Part shown: piece after piece, positions 35,101 through 47,476 of the stretch | Layout of the letters: each line of letters begins with the position of its first letter | Position numbering within the stretch: the first letter of the stretch is position 1 | Source: Trileptium ribeirensis | Taxonomy: Eukaryota > Nematoda > Enoplea > Enoplida > Thoracostomopsidae | Length of the DNA: 64,000 bases | NCBI GenBank assembly: GCA_030248225.1 | Contig: JASANE010003825.1 | Span: 21,464-85,463, forward strand | Direction of reading: 5' to 3' | Made by a program: the position numbers and the translations under genes | The notes under the pieces: generated by a model | Seen by the model: the letters and a program-made list of their open reading frames with translations, nothing else | Told to the model about the DNA's origin: nothing | The model's database searches: none

Positions 35101-38081
35101 ACACCTTAGCGATTTAATGGTTTGCCTGCGTTTATGGAATATCCGATGTTTTACCAGATAAGCTAAAAGTTTCTCGAGGAACCAGATAGCATTCGTTCAG
35201 CACCGTTGAGAGCCGTAAATGATGAACATGCCGCACTCCATTTCTCACATTTGGACACCTTAGCAATTTAATGGTTTGGCTGTGTTTATCGAATATCCGA
35301 TGTTTTACCAGATAAGCTAAAAGTTTCTCGAGGAACCAGATAGCATTCGTTCAGCACCGTTAAGAGCCGTCAAATGATGGAACATGCCGCACTCCATTTT
35401 CTACACATTTGGACGCCTTAGCGATTTAATGGTTTGCCTGCGTTTATGGAATGTCAAATGATTTACCAGATAAGCTAAAAGTTTCTAGAGGAAACAGATA
35501 GCATTCGTTCAGCACCGTTGAGAGCCGTAAATGATAAACATGCCGCACTCCATTTCTCACATTTGGACACCTTAACAATTTAATGGTTTGTCTGCGTTTA
35601 TGGAATATCCGATGTTTTACCAGATAAGCTAAAAGTTTCTCGAGGAACCAGATAGCATTCGTTCAGCACCGTTGTGAGCCCTAATTGATGAACATGCCGC
35701 ACTACCATTTCTCACATTTGGACACCTTAGCGATTTAATGGTTTGCCTGCGTTTATGGAATATCCGATGTTACCAGATAAGGCTAAAAGTTTCTCGAGGA
35801 ACCAGATAGCATTCGTTCAGCACCGTTGAGAGCCATTAAATGATCAACATGCCCGCACTCCATTTTCTCACATTTGGACACCTTAGCAATTTAATGGTTT
35901 GCATCCTTTTATGGAATATCCAATGTTTTACCAGATAAGCTAAAAGTTTCTCGAGGAACCAGATAGCATTCGTTCAGCACCGTTGAGAGCCGTAAATGAT
36001 AAACATGCCGCACTCCATTTCACATTTGGACACCTTAGCGATTTAATGGTTTGCCTGCGTTTATGGAATATCCGATGTTTTACCAGATAAGCTAAAAGTT
36101 TCTCGAGGAACCAGATAGCATTCGTTCAGCACCGTTTGAGAGCCGTAAATGATGAACATGCCGCACTCCATTTCTCACATTTGGACACCTTAGCGATTTA
36201 ATGGTTTGCCTGCGTTTATGGAATATCCGATGTTTTACCAGATAAGCTAAAAATTTCTCGAGGAACCAGATAGCATTCGTTCAGCACCGTTGAGAAGCCG
36301 TAAATGATGAACATGCCGCACTCCATTTCTCACATTTGGACACCTTAGCAATTTAATGGTTTGCCTGCGTTTATGGATATCGATGTTTTACCAGATAAGC
36401 TAAAAGTTTCTCGAGGAACCAGATAGCATTCGTTCAGCACCGTTGAGAGCCGTAAATGATGAACATGCCGCACTCCATTTCTCACATTTGGACACCTTAG
36501 CGATTTAATGGTTTGCCTGCGTTTATGGAATATCCCAAAATTAACCACAACAGAAAAAAAATTCTCGAGGAACCAGATAGCATTCGTTCAGCACCGTTGA
36601 GAGCCGTAAATGATGAACATGCCGCACTCCATTTCTCACATTTGGACACCTTAGCAATTTAATGGTTTGCCTGCGTTTATGGAATATCCGATGTATTACC
36701 AGATAAGCTAAAAGTTTCTCGAGGAACCAGATAGCATTCGTTCAGCACCGTTGAGAGCCGTAAATGATGAACATGCCGCACTCCATTTCTCACATTTGGA
36801 CACCTTAGCAATTTAATGGTTTGCCTGCGTTTATGGAATATCCGATGTCTTACCAGATAAGCTAAAAGTTTCTCGAGGAACCAGATAGCATTCGTTCAGC
36901 ACCGTTGAGAGCCGTAAATGATGAACATGCCGCACTCCATTTCTCACATTTGGACACCTTAGCGATTTAATGGTTTGCCTGCGTTTAAGGAATATCCGAT
37001 GTTTTACCAGATAAGCTAAAAGTTTCTCGAGGAACCAGATAGCATTCGTTCAGCACCGTTGAGAGCCGTAAATGATAAACATGCCGCACTCCATTTCTCA
37101 CATTTGGACACCTTAGCAATTTAATGGTTTGCCTGCGTTTATGGAATATCCGATGTTTTACCAGATAAGCTAAAAGTTTCTCGAGGAACCAGATAGCATT
37201 CGTTCAGCACCGTTGAGAGCCGTAAATGATAAACATGCCGCACTCCATTTCTCACATTTGGACACCTTAGCAATTTAATGGTTTGCCTGCGTTTATGGAA
37301 TATCCGATGTTTTACCAGATAAGCTAAAAGTTTCTCGAGGAACCAGATAGCATTCGTTCAGCACCGTTGAGAGCCGTAAATGATGAACATGCCGCACTCC
37401 ATTTCTCACATTTGGACACCTTAGCGATTTAATGGTTTGCCTGCGTTTATGGAATATCCGATGTTTTACCAGATAAGCTAAAAGTTTCTCGAGGAACCAG
37501 ATAGCATTCGTTCAGCACCGTTGAGAGCCGTAAATGATGAACATGCCGCACTTCCATTTCTCACATTTGGACACCTTAGCAATTTAATGGTTTGCCTGCG
37601 TTTATGGAATATCCAATGTTTTCCAGATAAGCTAAAATTTTCTCGAGGAACCAGATAGCATTCGTTCAGCACCGTTGAGAGCCGTAAATGATAAACATGC
37701 CGCACTCCATTTCTCACATTTGCACACCTTAGCAATTTAATGGTTTGCCTGCGTTTATGGAATATCCGATGTTTTACCAGATAAGCTAAAAGTTTCTCGA
37801 GGAACCAGATAGCATTCGTTCAGCACCGTTGAGAGCCGTAAATGATAAACATGCCGCACTCCATTTCTCACATTTGGACACCTTAGCAATTTAATGTTTT
37901 GCATGCGTTTATGGAATATCCGATGTTTTACCAGATAAGCTAAAAGTTACACGAGTAACCAGATCGAATTCGTAAAGCACCGTTGAGAGCCGTAAATGAT
38001 GAACATGCCGCACTCCATTTCTCACATTTGGACACTTAGCGATGTAATGGTTTGCCTGCGTTTATGAAGTATCCGATGTTT
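32190..38081. repeat. 154-bp satellite array, about 38 copies
   Basis: The landmark cgaggaacca recurs at 32211, 32365, 32519 and 32673, so the unit is 154 bp. About 5.9 kb gives about 38 copies. Most units are nearly identical. In the fifth to fourteenth units the variant gcaattt or gcgattt alternates strictly, which indicates a 308-bp dimer as the amplified unit. Units near 34457-34495 and 36534-36562 contain odd A/C-rich insertions, and units at 35280-35900 are degraded. Because 154 is not a multiple of 3, the 67-93-aa minus-strand ORFs inside are artefacts of the repeat. Confidence 0.97.
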
Positions 38082-40244
38082 TTGAAACTGCTGAACTGAA
38101 GATAAACAACATCGATGACACTGCGTAATGTATTAGAACATAAATATTGTGCATTGTTTACATTTTAAAGTTCGTAAACAAACTTCTTTATGCCTTAATG
38201 TAGTAAGCGCCACGGGCGCAAACACCGGGCGGTACGTGGGGGTTGCTGCGGCCCTCCATAAATTGCAAGTTGGTCAATCATGTTTGTATGTTTAGAACAT
38301 GCCTGGCGTCCAACGCCAAAAATTTGCCTTGCAGATCAATTATGTATACCAGTATATAGAGATATATGCCTGGGGACGGGTATGTAGGTCGATCTCACGG
38401 AAATATAAAAGTTGATTATGCATGTATATATATAAGCTCATAATATTCAGCATGTACATAACCGTATAGCGATTGCAAGATGTACTATGTCCCCCTCCCT
38501 AAATGGTTCGATCATAACTGCCACCCGTCCCCCAGATCTCTTTCACGCTTACGTCCTTGAATAGCGCCAATAGTTTCTTAAATAGTGGAGACTTGACGGT
38601 TTCAGCGAAACATCTAGCTTCGAACGAGCGACAGTCAATGTTGGCGGTTAATGTATTACCTACTGAAAAAGTGTATTTCTGCAGGCTGTATTTCAGTTTC
38701 TAAATCGTCTAAATCTATGATGTAGTATTTGGTGTTGTTATAACGGTTAAACCAGGGTTTGTTAAACTGGGGAATCGCCAAAATCTTGGTATAGCTCGAA
38801 AATCTTGGTGGGGTTCTCCCATCCTCTGTGGATAGCACATTTTTATCCATCTATGAGCTTAAATAGTGTTCATAATGTTCTACCTTTACACAATTGGGTG
38901 TGAAAAAAAACAACATTGTCGCGTGCTAAAGCAGGTTGTGGGTGTTACGAGATTTTGTATGCGTAGTCATCTAGCGTTCGTGTAAAAAACTCGGAGTTTT
39001 ACTTGTATTCACTCACACAAACATGAACCTTAAAATGTGATACTTTGTCGAGCTGTGATGATTATTTTGTAGGGGGTCCCCAGCGCTGGGGACATCATAT
39101 TCGTATGTTATGGTAATATCTGATTTTTAAAAACATCACATTTTAATTTCAGGCTGCACCAAATCTATGGACTAAATCATACAAGTCCAACTTCTTCTGG
39201 TCCGGTGAACACGGCCAATTGCATATTCGTATCGTAGTGCTCGCTGGGGATCAATCTCGAGATTTAAGCGAACATAAAATTAGAAGATAATGTCAAGCGA
39301 TATATTAAACCTTTGCAGACTGACATCTATGAACCGATTAATTACAAGATGCTGCTCTAGGACCGTTGGGTGTAGTGCCATTGTTTTTAATTATTTGCTA
39401 GCCAGATCAAACCATGACAAATTTATTTAGATCAAACGAATTGGATAAGTCATAAACACACTTAAAGACATCATTATATTCATAGCTGAACTTTTAAACT
39501 CGAAGTATTCTTTGCGAGACGACAGCAATAACATCTTGTGTTTTTTGATTCGGAAACTTTATAGCCCCGGATTTATAACTATACATATAATGAGATGAAT
39601 CAGCAGTATCCACTTATCAAAAAATCGACATACATGGTAAAACCATGGTCTTCAATAGAGTTAACAATTCCAAAAACACATATTATGATAACGAAATATA
39701 CGCAAATCTTGGTCGACAGTACGGATTTTAGCAATCTATGGCGTAGTTTGGACGAGGTTAGTAAAATATCGACTATATAATTTGTCGCGTATAGGTACAC
39801 CCGCCGCATCCTCAAGCTAAACACCGCCCGTCATCCTCAAGCCATTTTAACAGCAAATGCACACGCTATTTTGACGTAAAATTTGTAGTTTTTGTTCTAT
39901 TGTTCAGTTGTTGAAAAGGAGATCGGATAGATGTCAGGTCTGCGAATGCAGTAGCACAGACTCCTGTACTGTGAAATTTTTTTATAACGTTACTTAGGCG
40001 GTTATCATGTTATAGGTGGAAACAACACTATTCGACTTGATTTTGGTTTAAAAGTGGACTTTGTTTTATCCCCGCTCTTGGAGAGAGATACATACAGAGC
40101 AATGCTTCTACCATTATGTACCGATGTTTAACTGCAATCAAAAGTATCAAAATTACATACACCCGCCTGCACGTCCCCTAGCAATAGTCGTTGTTGTAAC
40201 AAAACTTTGGTAATGTAGCAACAGGATAATCAATCTTTAGCGCA
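38082..40244. other. Intergenic stretch, no gene recognised
   Basis: There is a perfect 18-bp palindrome GTCCCCAGCGCTGGGGAC at 39076-39093. A 45-codon open stretch after tttaatttcag at 39154 (AAPNLWTKSYKSNFFWSGEH) is exon-like but isolated. Other ORFs are under 75 aa. Confidence 0.35.
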
Positions 40245-40252
40245 AAACATTG

Positions 40253-43181
40253 CAGTGGCGGATCCAGGGGGGGGGGGCGAAATACGCGGCCGCCCCCCCC
40301 CCAAGATGGATTGCATTTTAAAAATTTTTTCTCGCTCTAAGATTGATAAATGCGTTAACCTGGCGGTGGTCCAATTTTTCGCTCTAGCTTCTCGCTTCGG
40401 TTGGCTCGGAGGATCTGTTCTAAGAAATTTTTACTTCAACGATTCACTTTTCCACCAAAACTCTGGCTTCTCGCCTCGATTCGTGGATAGCCTTGTTAAC
40501 AAACAATTAGTTATCTTTAACTTTTTTCAGGGATTTTAAATGTGCTCCGTTGCGTTTATATAAATCGTCATATCTAGTAACAATGTCTCAGCCCCCTTCT
40601 AAACGCCATAAGACTATTGCTGACTTCTTCTCACAAGGCAAATCTAGTAATGAGCCTGAAGCATCTACATCTGCGGCTGCGGAGGGACCACCTTCACCGG
40701 AAGCGCCGACAACAGTGCAAAACCCTCCGCCTGATGCCGAATCTACGGCGGAACCTACCGATTTTCCTTTGCCGGCGTCTGATTTTGGCTACATCCTGCA
40801 GAAACGAGCAGAGGAAAAGGCGTTGACAGATAACGATGTTAACGAGGCGCTAAATTCATCGTGGAGGCTACCGCGAAGACTGAGTTTCCGTCATCGGAGA
40901 AGAAGACGAAGGGAAAAACGGAAACCCGCAGCCTCAATAAATCGCATATGTCCAGCTATCCATGGGTCACAGTAAGCAGATTGATCGGCTACCAGGGTGT
41001 GTGGTGTTCTTATTGCGTCCTGTTTGGCCAGGAAAAGGGTGGCGGTTGGTCTGCCAGGGCAGGTGGAGGCGGGGGGCAAAAGATGGGAAAGCTCGTGGCG
41101 TCTCCGCTCGTGAAATTTGACGATCTCACTGGCAAGCACGGTGCTTTGACGGCTCATCACAAGTAATTTTGCTTCGCTTATAATTACTTCGCTTACAGAA
41201 GACATTATTCTGACAAAATTAAGAAATGTTTTTATATGACAGTTTTCTACAGTTATATTTAAGGCATTAAGGCATTTGAGTGTTTGATCCATTGGACAAA
41301 TTTAAAACTTAAATTTAAATTTAACTTAAATTTAAAACCATGATAGGTTTAAGACTTTTTCAAGAAATTTTCTTGGTGTATACACTCAAGGCGACATTAC
41401 ATTAAAACGATTCCTATGTGATGACCGGGTTTGACTCCGCACGTTACATTACTATTATTTTGTGAGATTGCTTACTGCTTGGAACTGGAAGCATGAGTTT
41501 ATACGTTTTTTACAACCACCAGCATCGGCTATTGTGACGCATTTTCTAAATACTTGAAACACAACTTACAGTGCAAAATATTGATTTTTTCAAATTAAAG
41601 TTAATCTTAAGTTAAGTTAATTCGAAAATCCATCATCCTTTCAGTTCGCTATACCACCGCCAATGCTCGGAATACGCAGCAAACTTTCAACAAGTTTACA
41701 AGCGTTCAGGTCAGGATGTGCGCAACCAGCTGTCAACTGCACGGGCCAAACAGGTGGAGATCAACCGTGAGGGTCTGCGCAAGGTTGTTGGCACTTTAAA
41801 ACTGTGTGGGGCCCAGAATATCGCTCTGCGGGGTCATAGGGACGACGGCGACCTCCAACTTCACGAAAATGCTGTCATCAACCCTGAACTAAATGATGGA
41901 AACTTGCGGCACTTGCTGCGTTTGCGAATTAAATGCGGAGATAACGAACTTGGGTCCTTTTTGCAGAAAGCGGACGCCAACGCCACTTATATAAGCAAGG
42001 CGATCCAGGCTGGCGTGCCTGTCTAAAACCGAAACGATTGTTGGCCTCTGTTGCCTAAACTATATTGCGTCGACCATGAAGCCACTCTCGGTGTCTCTCC
42101 AGCAACACAACCAAGATTTAACGAATACCTTACAGCTGCTTACGGATACGGATAATGTTCTGCGTGATGCACGATCTAGCAGCGAGGAAACGTTTGCAGC
42201 TATTTTCTCGGACTGCGAGCGCATGGCAAACGTTTTCGATTCGCCAATCAGTAAGCCTCGTTTGCCAAAAAGGTCCGTCTATAGACAATCCGCTGGCGAT
42301 CGAGAATCCATGACACCATCCGAGTACTACCGCTTAAATGTTTTTATCCCAATGCTGGATGCTGTTTTGCAAGATTTTGGGGAGCGTTTCGAAAAACATT
42401 TTGCAATTTCGGCATCGCTTCACAAGTTAATTCCAGCCCACATTGCAGCAGCAAGCTGGGACGATGTCAAAGACGCATACCTCAAGTACTCGAGCTTCTT
42501 GGCGTCGGAGTCAGCAGTAATCGCGGAATTTGAAGTATGGAAAAAGCATTGCACGATTCTGTCGGCGAATACCGCTATTGGGGCCCTCAATCAATGCAAC
42601 GATGAGATATTTCCGAATGTCTTCATCATGCTCAAGATATTGGCGACCTTGCCCGTTTCCACGTGCGAGCCGGAACGCGTTTTCAGCAAGGTCGAGCGAA
42701 CCCTAACTGCCATAAGAAGCACGATGAGTGAAGACCGTCTTGAAGCGCTGGTTCTGATGCAAGCAAATAGAGATTGGTTGCCGGACACTGATCGGGTCAT
42801 TGATCTTTTCGCCAACGCTCCTCGGAAGGCATCTTTTGTACTATAGGCATTGAATCTCGCACGTTTATTGGACTAGAAACTATTGTGCTGAAGTACTAAA
42901 GGCGAAACTGTAGTATATGATGTTTTGATGAGGTACAAGATGTTTTGATGATGTGCTTTTTATAGTAGTGTAAAGTGCCTGATGGGGTAGTTTCTCGTAT
43001 TGAATTTGTCGAGAATTTTCGCTTTATGCTGACACAGCTGCAGGTCTCCTGAAATTTTGATACCCGTCTAAATGAAAAGCTTAGCTTCTGATCCGATTCA
43101 AAATTCGGCTTTGCGGCTCCAGCTCCAGTTGGCATTAAAAAGGTTTCGCCCCCCCAAGACAGAGGGCTGGATCCGCCAGTG
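40253..43181 (+). mobile_element. hAT-superfamily DNA transposon, complete ends, 8-bp target duplication
   Basis: The ends CAGTGGCGGATCCAG (left) and CTGGATCCGCCAGTG (right) form 15-bp inverted repeats with one mismatch. The exact 8-bp duplication AAACATTG lies at 40245-40252 and 43182-43189. The element is 2929 bp. Poly-G and poly-C tracts just inside the left end can fold back. The element carries a transposase gene in + orientation that is frameshifted and internally deleted, so it is probably non-autonomous. The intact target duplication suggests a fairly recent insertion. Confidence 0.95.
40583..42846 (+). pseudogene. hAT transposase (TTF-type zinc finger / hAT dimerisation family), broken
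   Basis: The start MSQPPSKRHKTIADFF at 40583 resembles the N-terminus of TTF-finger, ZMYM1-like hAT proteins. A -1 type frameshift near 40850 separates it from the TTF finger block (YPWVTVSRL, then GVWCSYCVLFG, then LTAHH). An intron at 41163-41644 (gtaatt...tttcag) leads into LYHRQCSEYA, then QNIALRGHRDDG, then NATYISKAIQ, ending in a stop at 42024-42026. In another frame the C-terminal part follows from about 42060: SEYYRLNVFIPMLD and the hAT dimerisation motif LPVSTCEPERVFSKVE at about 42650-42700, stop 42844-42846. The stretch between, which in relatives carries the first catalytic Asp residues, is missing (a few hundred residues, estimated from family knowledge). Confidence 0.9.
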
Positions 43182-43189
43182 AAACATTG

Positions 43190-43904
43190 TTATGACTATG
43201 TTGTGTGTTATGGTGTATCTTGCTCGAAGTACTATCTGTCGCAATACGCATGTTAATGATTCTCAGGTGACGGTTACCCATCTCTACTATATACTTGGAA
43301 CTACATATTTGGACATTTCCATCTTTGAGTTCAGGAACTAGAGGGGTCATAATAACTTTTGCCGAATTAATGTCTGGCACTAACTAGGATAAATCCAACG
43401 GTAATTATTCTGTTAATTAAATTGGCATCTCTGGCGAGTATACACGAGCATAATAGTTTTGTCAATAATGATTGCTGTGCAATGTACAGATTCGCCTATA
43501 ATAATGTTAATATTTTGTTATATTGCTACTTTATTGGCTTGGTAAACTGTGTATCAATTATTTTAATGATTCTATTATTCCGTATCGGTTGAGATTGAAA
43601 AATAGTTTATATTATTAAGAATATTCATGGTTATTTAGACGTTCTTGATCTGTCCAATTTATTAATTTTTTCTGTTTACACACCTTTACTTTTGATTTAA
43701 TCGGTTAGGTATCCGTTGAGATTAAAAAAATAAAATATATAGTTTTCATTATTAAAAATCTTCATGATTTTGATGTTGTGATCCGTCTAATTCTTAAATT
43801 TAATTTTGTTTGCATAAAATATTGCTCATAAGCAATATTTTTAAATCATAGATTGAGAGGGACGTACAGATTGGTACTGAAGAATTCCTGCAGAAGCTAA
43901 TGTT
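43190..43904. other. AT-rich sequence, no gene seen
   Basis: Short ORFs only. Two similar segments near 43560-43640 and 43700-43770 (ggttgagattgaaaaa / cgttgagattaaaaaa) suggest a weak duplication of about 140 bp. Confidence 0.4.
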
Positions 43905-44515
43905 AAAAAAATGCATGTCGGTCATGTTTTCTCATACCTTATTTGCAAGGTTCAAATACCAGAACAAAATAAGTATCTATCAGCATAATCTTAGGTGAGG
44001 TTTATCTCTGAACTGTAGTTGCACTAATTTTATGCGTTTTCTCTAAGTTTTCTCATATCTTAGAATGACAGGTATAAATACCGGAACAAAATAAGTATCT
44101 ATCAGCATAATCTTAGGTGAGTTTTATCTCTGAACTGTAGTTGTATATACTAATTTTATGCGTTTTCTCATACCTTATCTGCGAGGTTCAAATACCGGAA
44201 CAAAATAAGTATCTTTCACATAATCTTAGGTGAGTTTTATCTCTGAACTGTAGTTGCACTAATTTTATGCGTTTTCTCTAAGTTTTGTCATACCTTATCT
44301 GCGAGGTTCAAATACGGGAACAAAATAAGTATGTATCTATCAGCATAATCTTAGGTGAGTTTTATCTCTGAACTGTAGTTGCACTAATTTTATGCGTTTT
44401 CTCTAAGTTTTGTCATACCTTATCTGTGAGGTTCAAATACCGGAACAAAATAAGTATCTATCAGCATAATCCTAGGTGAGTTTTATCTCTGAACTGTAGA
44501 TGTACTAATTTTATG
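43905..44515. repeat. Minisatellite, about five copies of a 114-125-bp unit
   Basis: The landmark aggttcaaatac with ggaacaaaataagtat recurs at about 43951, 44071, 44185, 44305 and 44430, each followed by cagcataatcttaggtgag and ctctgaactgtag. Small indels vary the unit length. Confidence 0.9.
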
Positions 44516-45916
44516 CCATCTAATGTAATCTATTCAGCCACGGGTCAGAGAATAATCGGTCATTAGTTGAGCACAAAACATAATTTTTTGCGCTAGTTTC
44601 TGTATTCGAGTAAAGAATATCAGATTAGCTACGACGGGTTTTGAATTTTCGCTTCTATATTTTTCTAACTGCTATCAAGTTTGGGTCTTGTACTACTCAG
44701 AAGAGTGTCTACCTACGAGGGTATGAATTCTCTATATTTTTCAACTGTTATCAAGTTTGGGTCTGCTACTACGCATAAGAGGGTCTAGCTACTAGGACGG
44801 GTTTAATTTTAGCATCTATTATTTTATGCAGTTCTATCTGCCGAGTGTTGGTGTTCATGGTAGGCAGTATGAGGTTTTTTCGCGTTTTCCGATACCTTGA
44901 GCACGAATATTATACACATTTATATTACCGATATGTTTTGATAGGGCGATTGATAAATGTTATAAATGCTTATACATTTCTACCGCATATGTAAGAAAAA
45001 TTATTTTAATTTACTGATGCAAGCTCAGTGGAGTTTCAACCGAACTCGAGGTATATTTTCTGTCACACGTTTGCTGTGAGACGATTATTTGAGTGTTCTG
45101 TTAATCTGAAGATATCTTCATGCTCCATCAACTCCGATCTGATTCGATAGATAATGCACAATTATGGTGATCTAGTACGCCATGTAGTGTGAAAAATACA
45201 CACATACGTACATACGGGTAGAGGTTGGTCGTATCAGAACGGATCGGATTTGATGAAGTACGAACATAAATAGGAACCGATCGGACCGGAAGCAATGTGA
45301 ACACGGCCAGCCTTTCAGAAATTAACTAATATATATAATGGATTTGGAATTTATAGAATGAATATGACTTAATAGCTTCGATTTTTTCTGGATCTAGGCG
45401 TAACTGCTACACGTTCTAAATTGTTCTTCGTTCTGGTTTGTTGAGAGTTGGTTCCTTTCTGGTAAGTCAATTTCTCGGCTATACTGTGTACATCTTGATG
45501 TGAAGCTTATTGAGAAACTTTGGTTAAACTGAAATAGTGTGTGGAAAGCTTAGTATAAAGTGTAATGGTTTCGTGTTTTTCGTTAATCATTGTTGTAACC
45601 CAACGTGTTAATGAGTTCATTTACGTATTGTTAAAATAATTGATACAGGATGTCTTGTAAACACTATGTCAACTCCTGCTGCATCATACAACCACTCCTG
45701 TTGTATTAAAATAAAAATATATCGGTGACATATGTATTGTGCAATGTGTAATTTTTATTGTGAACAGGTTTGCCAATTTTAAATCTTTAACCCATGGTCT
45801 ACTAACTCACTGGGGTTCACGGTTCACTGGGGTCAATATACGCATATCGTTAAGGTAATAAAAGCATTTTTATAACAGTTTTTGCGTGTCGTAAATATAA
45901 ATTGTTTGGTCTTTTT
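44516..45916. other. No gene recognised; one imperfect doublet
   Basis: Positions 44655-44730 and 44735-44810 share ctatatttttc, then tatcaagtttgggtct, then gagggtctagcta type sequence at about 80 bp spacing. The rest is AT-rich without coding signal. Confidence 0.35.
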
Positions 45917-46320
45917 AATTATCATGTGTACTTGGAGCAGTGGAAATTTGCTCTATTTAGGGAACTATATGTAGCCCATGAATAATATTGGCAAACTTTT
46001 ATTATCGTCGAATATAGTCTATTGATACTAAACATTAATTTTGCAAAAATAGAATATGTCTGTGTAAAAGTTCCGCGTCTACATACAGTCATATTATGCT
46101 GTACACAAGGATCCGTTGAATTATCATGTGTACTTGGAGCAGTGGAAATTTGCTCTATTTAGGGAACTATATGTAGCCCATGAATAATATTGGCAAACTT
46201 TTATTATCGTCGAATATAGTCTATTGATACTAAACATTAATTTTGCAAAAATAGAATATGTCTGTGTAAAAGTTCCGCGTCTGCATACAGTCATATTATG
46301 CTGTACACAAGGATCCGTTG
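45917..46320. repeat. Tandem doublet, 202-bp unit
   Basis: The sequence from aattatcatgtgtacttgga to cacaaggatccgttg occurs twice with an offset of 202 bp and almost no differences (one seen: ctacatac/ctgcatac). A recent duplication, or an assembly effect. Confidence 0.95.
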
Positions 46321-47179
46321 CCACCTATGTATCTATCATACATTGATTCTGATACGTACAACTTTACTATACACCATAAGATGGTCACAATACCCATGTA
46401 ACAGTTCGAAACTTTAATTTTTAAATAAAAATTTGCAAATTTAATTACTTAGATAGTGTTTGGAATATTATACCGTGCATACGTTTTATAACGAGCAATT
46501 AGCAAACTTTGAATGCGAATTTCTAATCTAAGAAGCCAGTGGCAGTCACTCCAAGAATCAGTCATAATGTAAGTGCCAGGTGCCCATAATACGGGTGTAC
46601 TAACTTTGAAGGTTAGATCCAAATTGCTCTGCCGCAAATCATGGCCTACGAATGGCTAGAACGGGTCGTTTGGCTCAAATTTTCAGCCATGCCTAAGTTA
46701 TTGACGTCTCATTTACCTTATTTCGCTTTCAAATTTATGTGGAGACAGAAGATTAAAAGAACTTTTTATACCAGAATAACTCCCTTTAATTTTAACAAAT
46801 GCGTCCGGCGATTTCGTTACAGGTTTCTATATTGCAGTATAGCATCACACGATGTACCAGATCGTTAAAATAATATTCATACCGCACAGAAATTCATAGT
46901 TCACAGAGGCAATCGAAACAGTTCGACCTCTTGGCAGGTTTTGCATGGTTTAAACGGCACTAGTTGCTGTCTAAAACAACCTATTCAAGTTATATTGCTA
47001 TTCTAAATATTTTACAGGCAGGTTAATGTATTTTTGACGGATGCATTCGCCGTTTTATTGGCGGTCTTCTTAACAGTTATTAAACTGTCGGTGTTCGGAA
47101 GTTTCGGTAACCGATAAACATGATCGCAATAAAGGAGCACCCAGAAATGAATTTTTTGTTGTCATTAGTTAAGGCCATC
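46321..47179. other. No gene recognised
   Basis: ORFs of 62-75 aa on both strands lack recognisable motifs. Confidence 0.35.
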
Positions 47180-47476
47180 TTGACTATTTTCGTCATACAC
47201 TGATACGGATGATGCGTGGCTCGTTAAATAAGGAAACAGTTGTAGCCATCCTCGTACGTAATTTAGTTTTCCCAGCAAAATTGTAGAAGATAAGACTTTA
47301 AAGACTCACAACAAAATGCTAGTTTAGACGATGTTGATTATTTTCGTCATACACTGATACGGATGATGCGTGGCTCGTTAAATAAGGAAACAGTTGTAGC
47401 CATCCTTGTACGTAATTTAGTTTTCCCAGCAAAATTGTAGAAGATAAGACTTTAAAGACTCACAACAAAATGCCAC
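47180..47476. repeat. Tandem doublet, 154-bp unit
   Basis: The sequence cgtcatacactgatacggat starts at 47191 and 47345. Both copies run through ggaaacagttgtagccatcc to gactcacaacaaaatgc with near identity. The unit length equals that of the large satellite, but the sequence is unrelated. Confidence 0.93.

Noticed and set aside
34016..37735. Minus-strand ORFs of 67-93 aa (RNGVRHVYHLRLSTVLNECY type) in the satellite
   Set aside because: They are frame products of a 154-bp tandem repeat. The frame shifts every unit and no ORF is longer than about two units.
32190..38081. CRISPR-like array
   Set aside because: Units are head-to-tail 154-bp repeats without unique spacers, in a eukaryotic context.
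40861..41292. Minus-strand 133-aa ORF inside the hAT element
   Set aside because: Antisense shadow of the transposase zinc-finger exon and intron.
47180..47476. Relation of the 154-bp doublet to the 154-bp satellite
   Set aside because: Only the length agrees; I see no sequence similarity between them.
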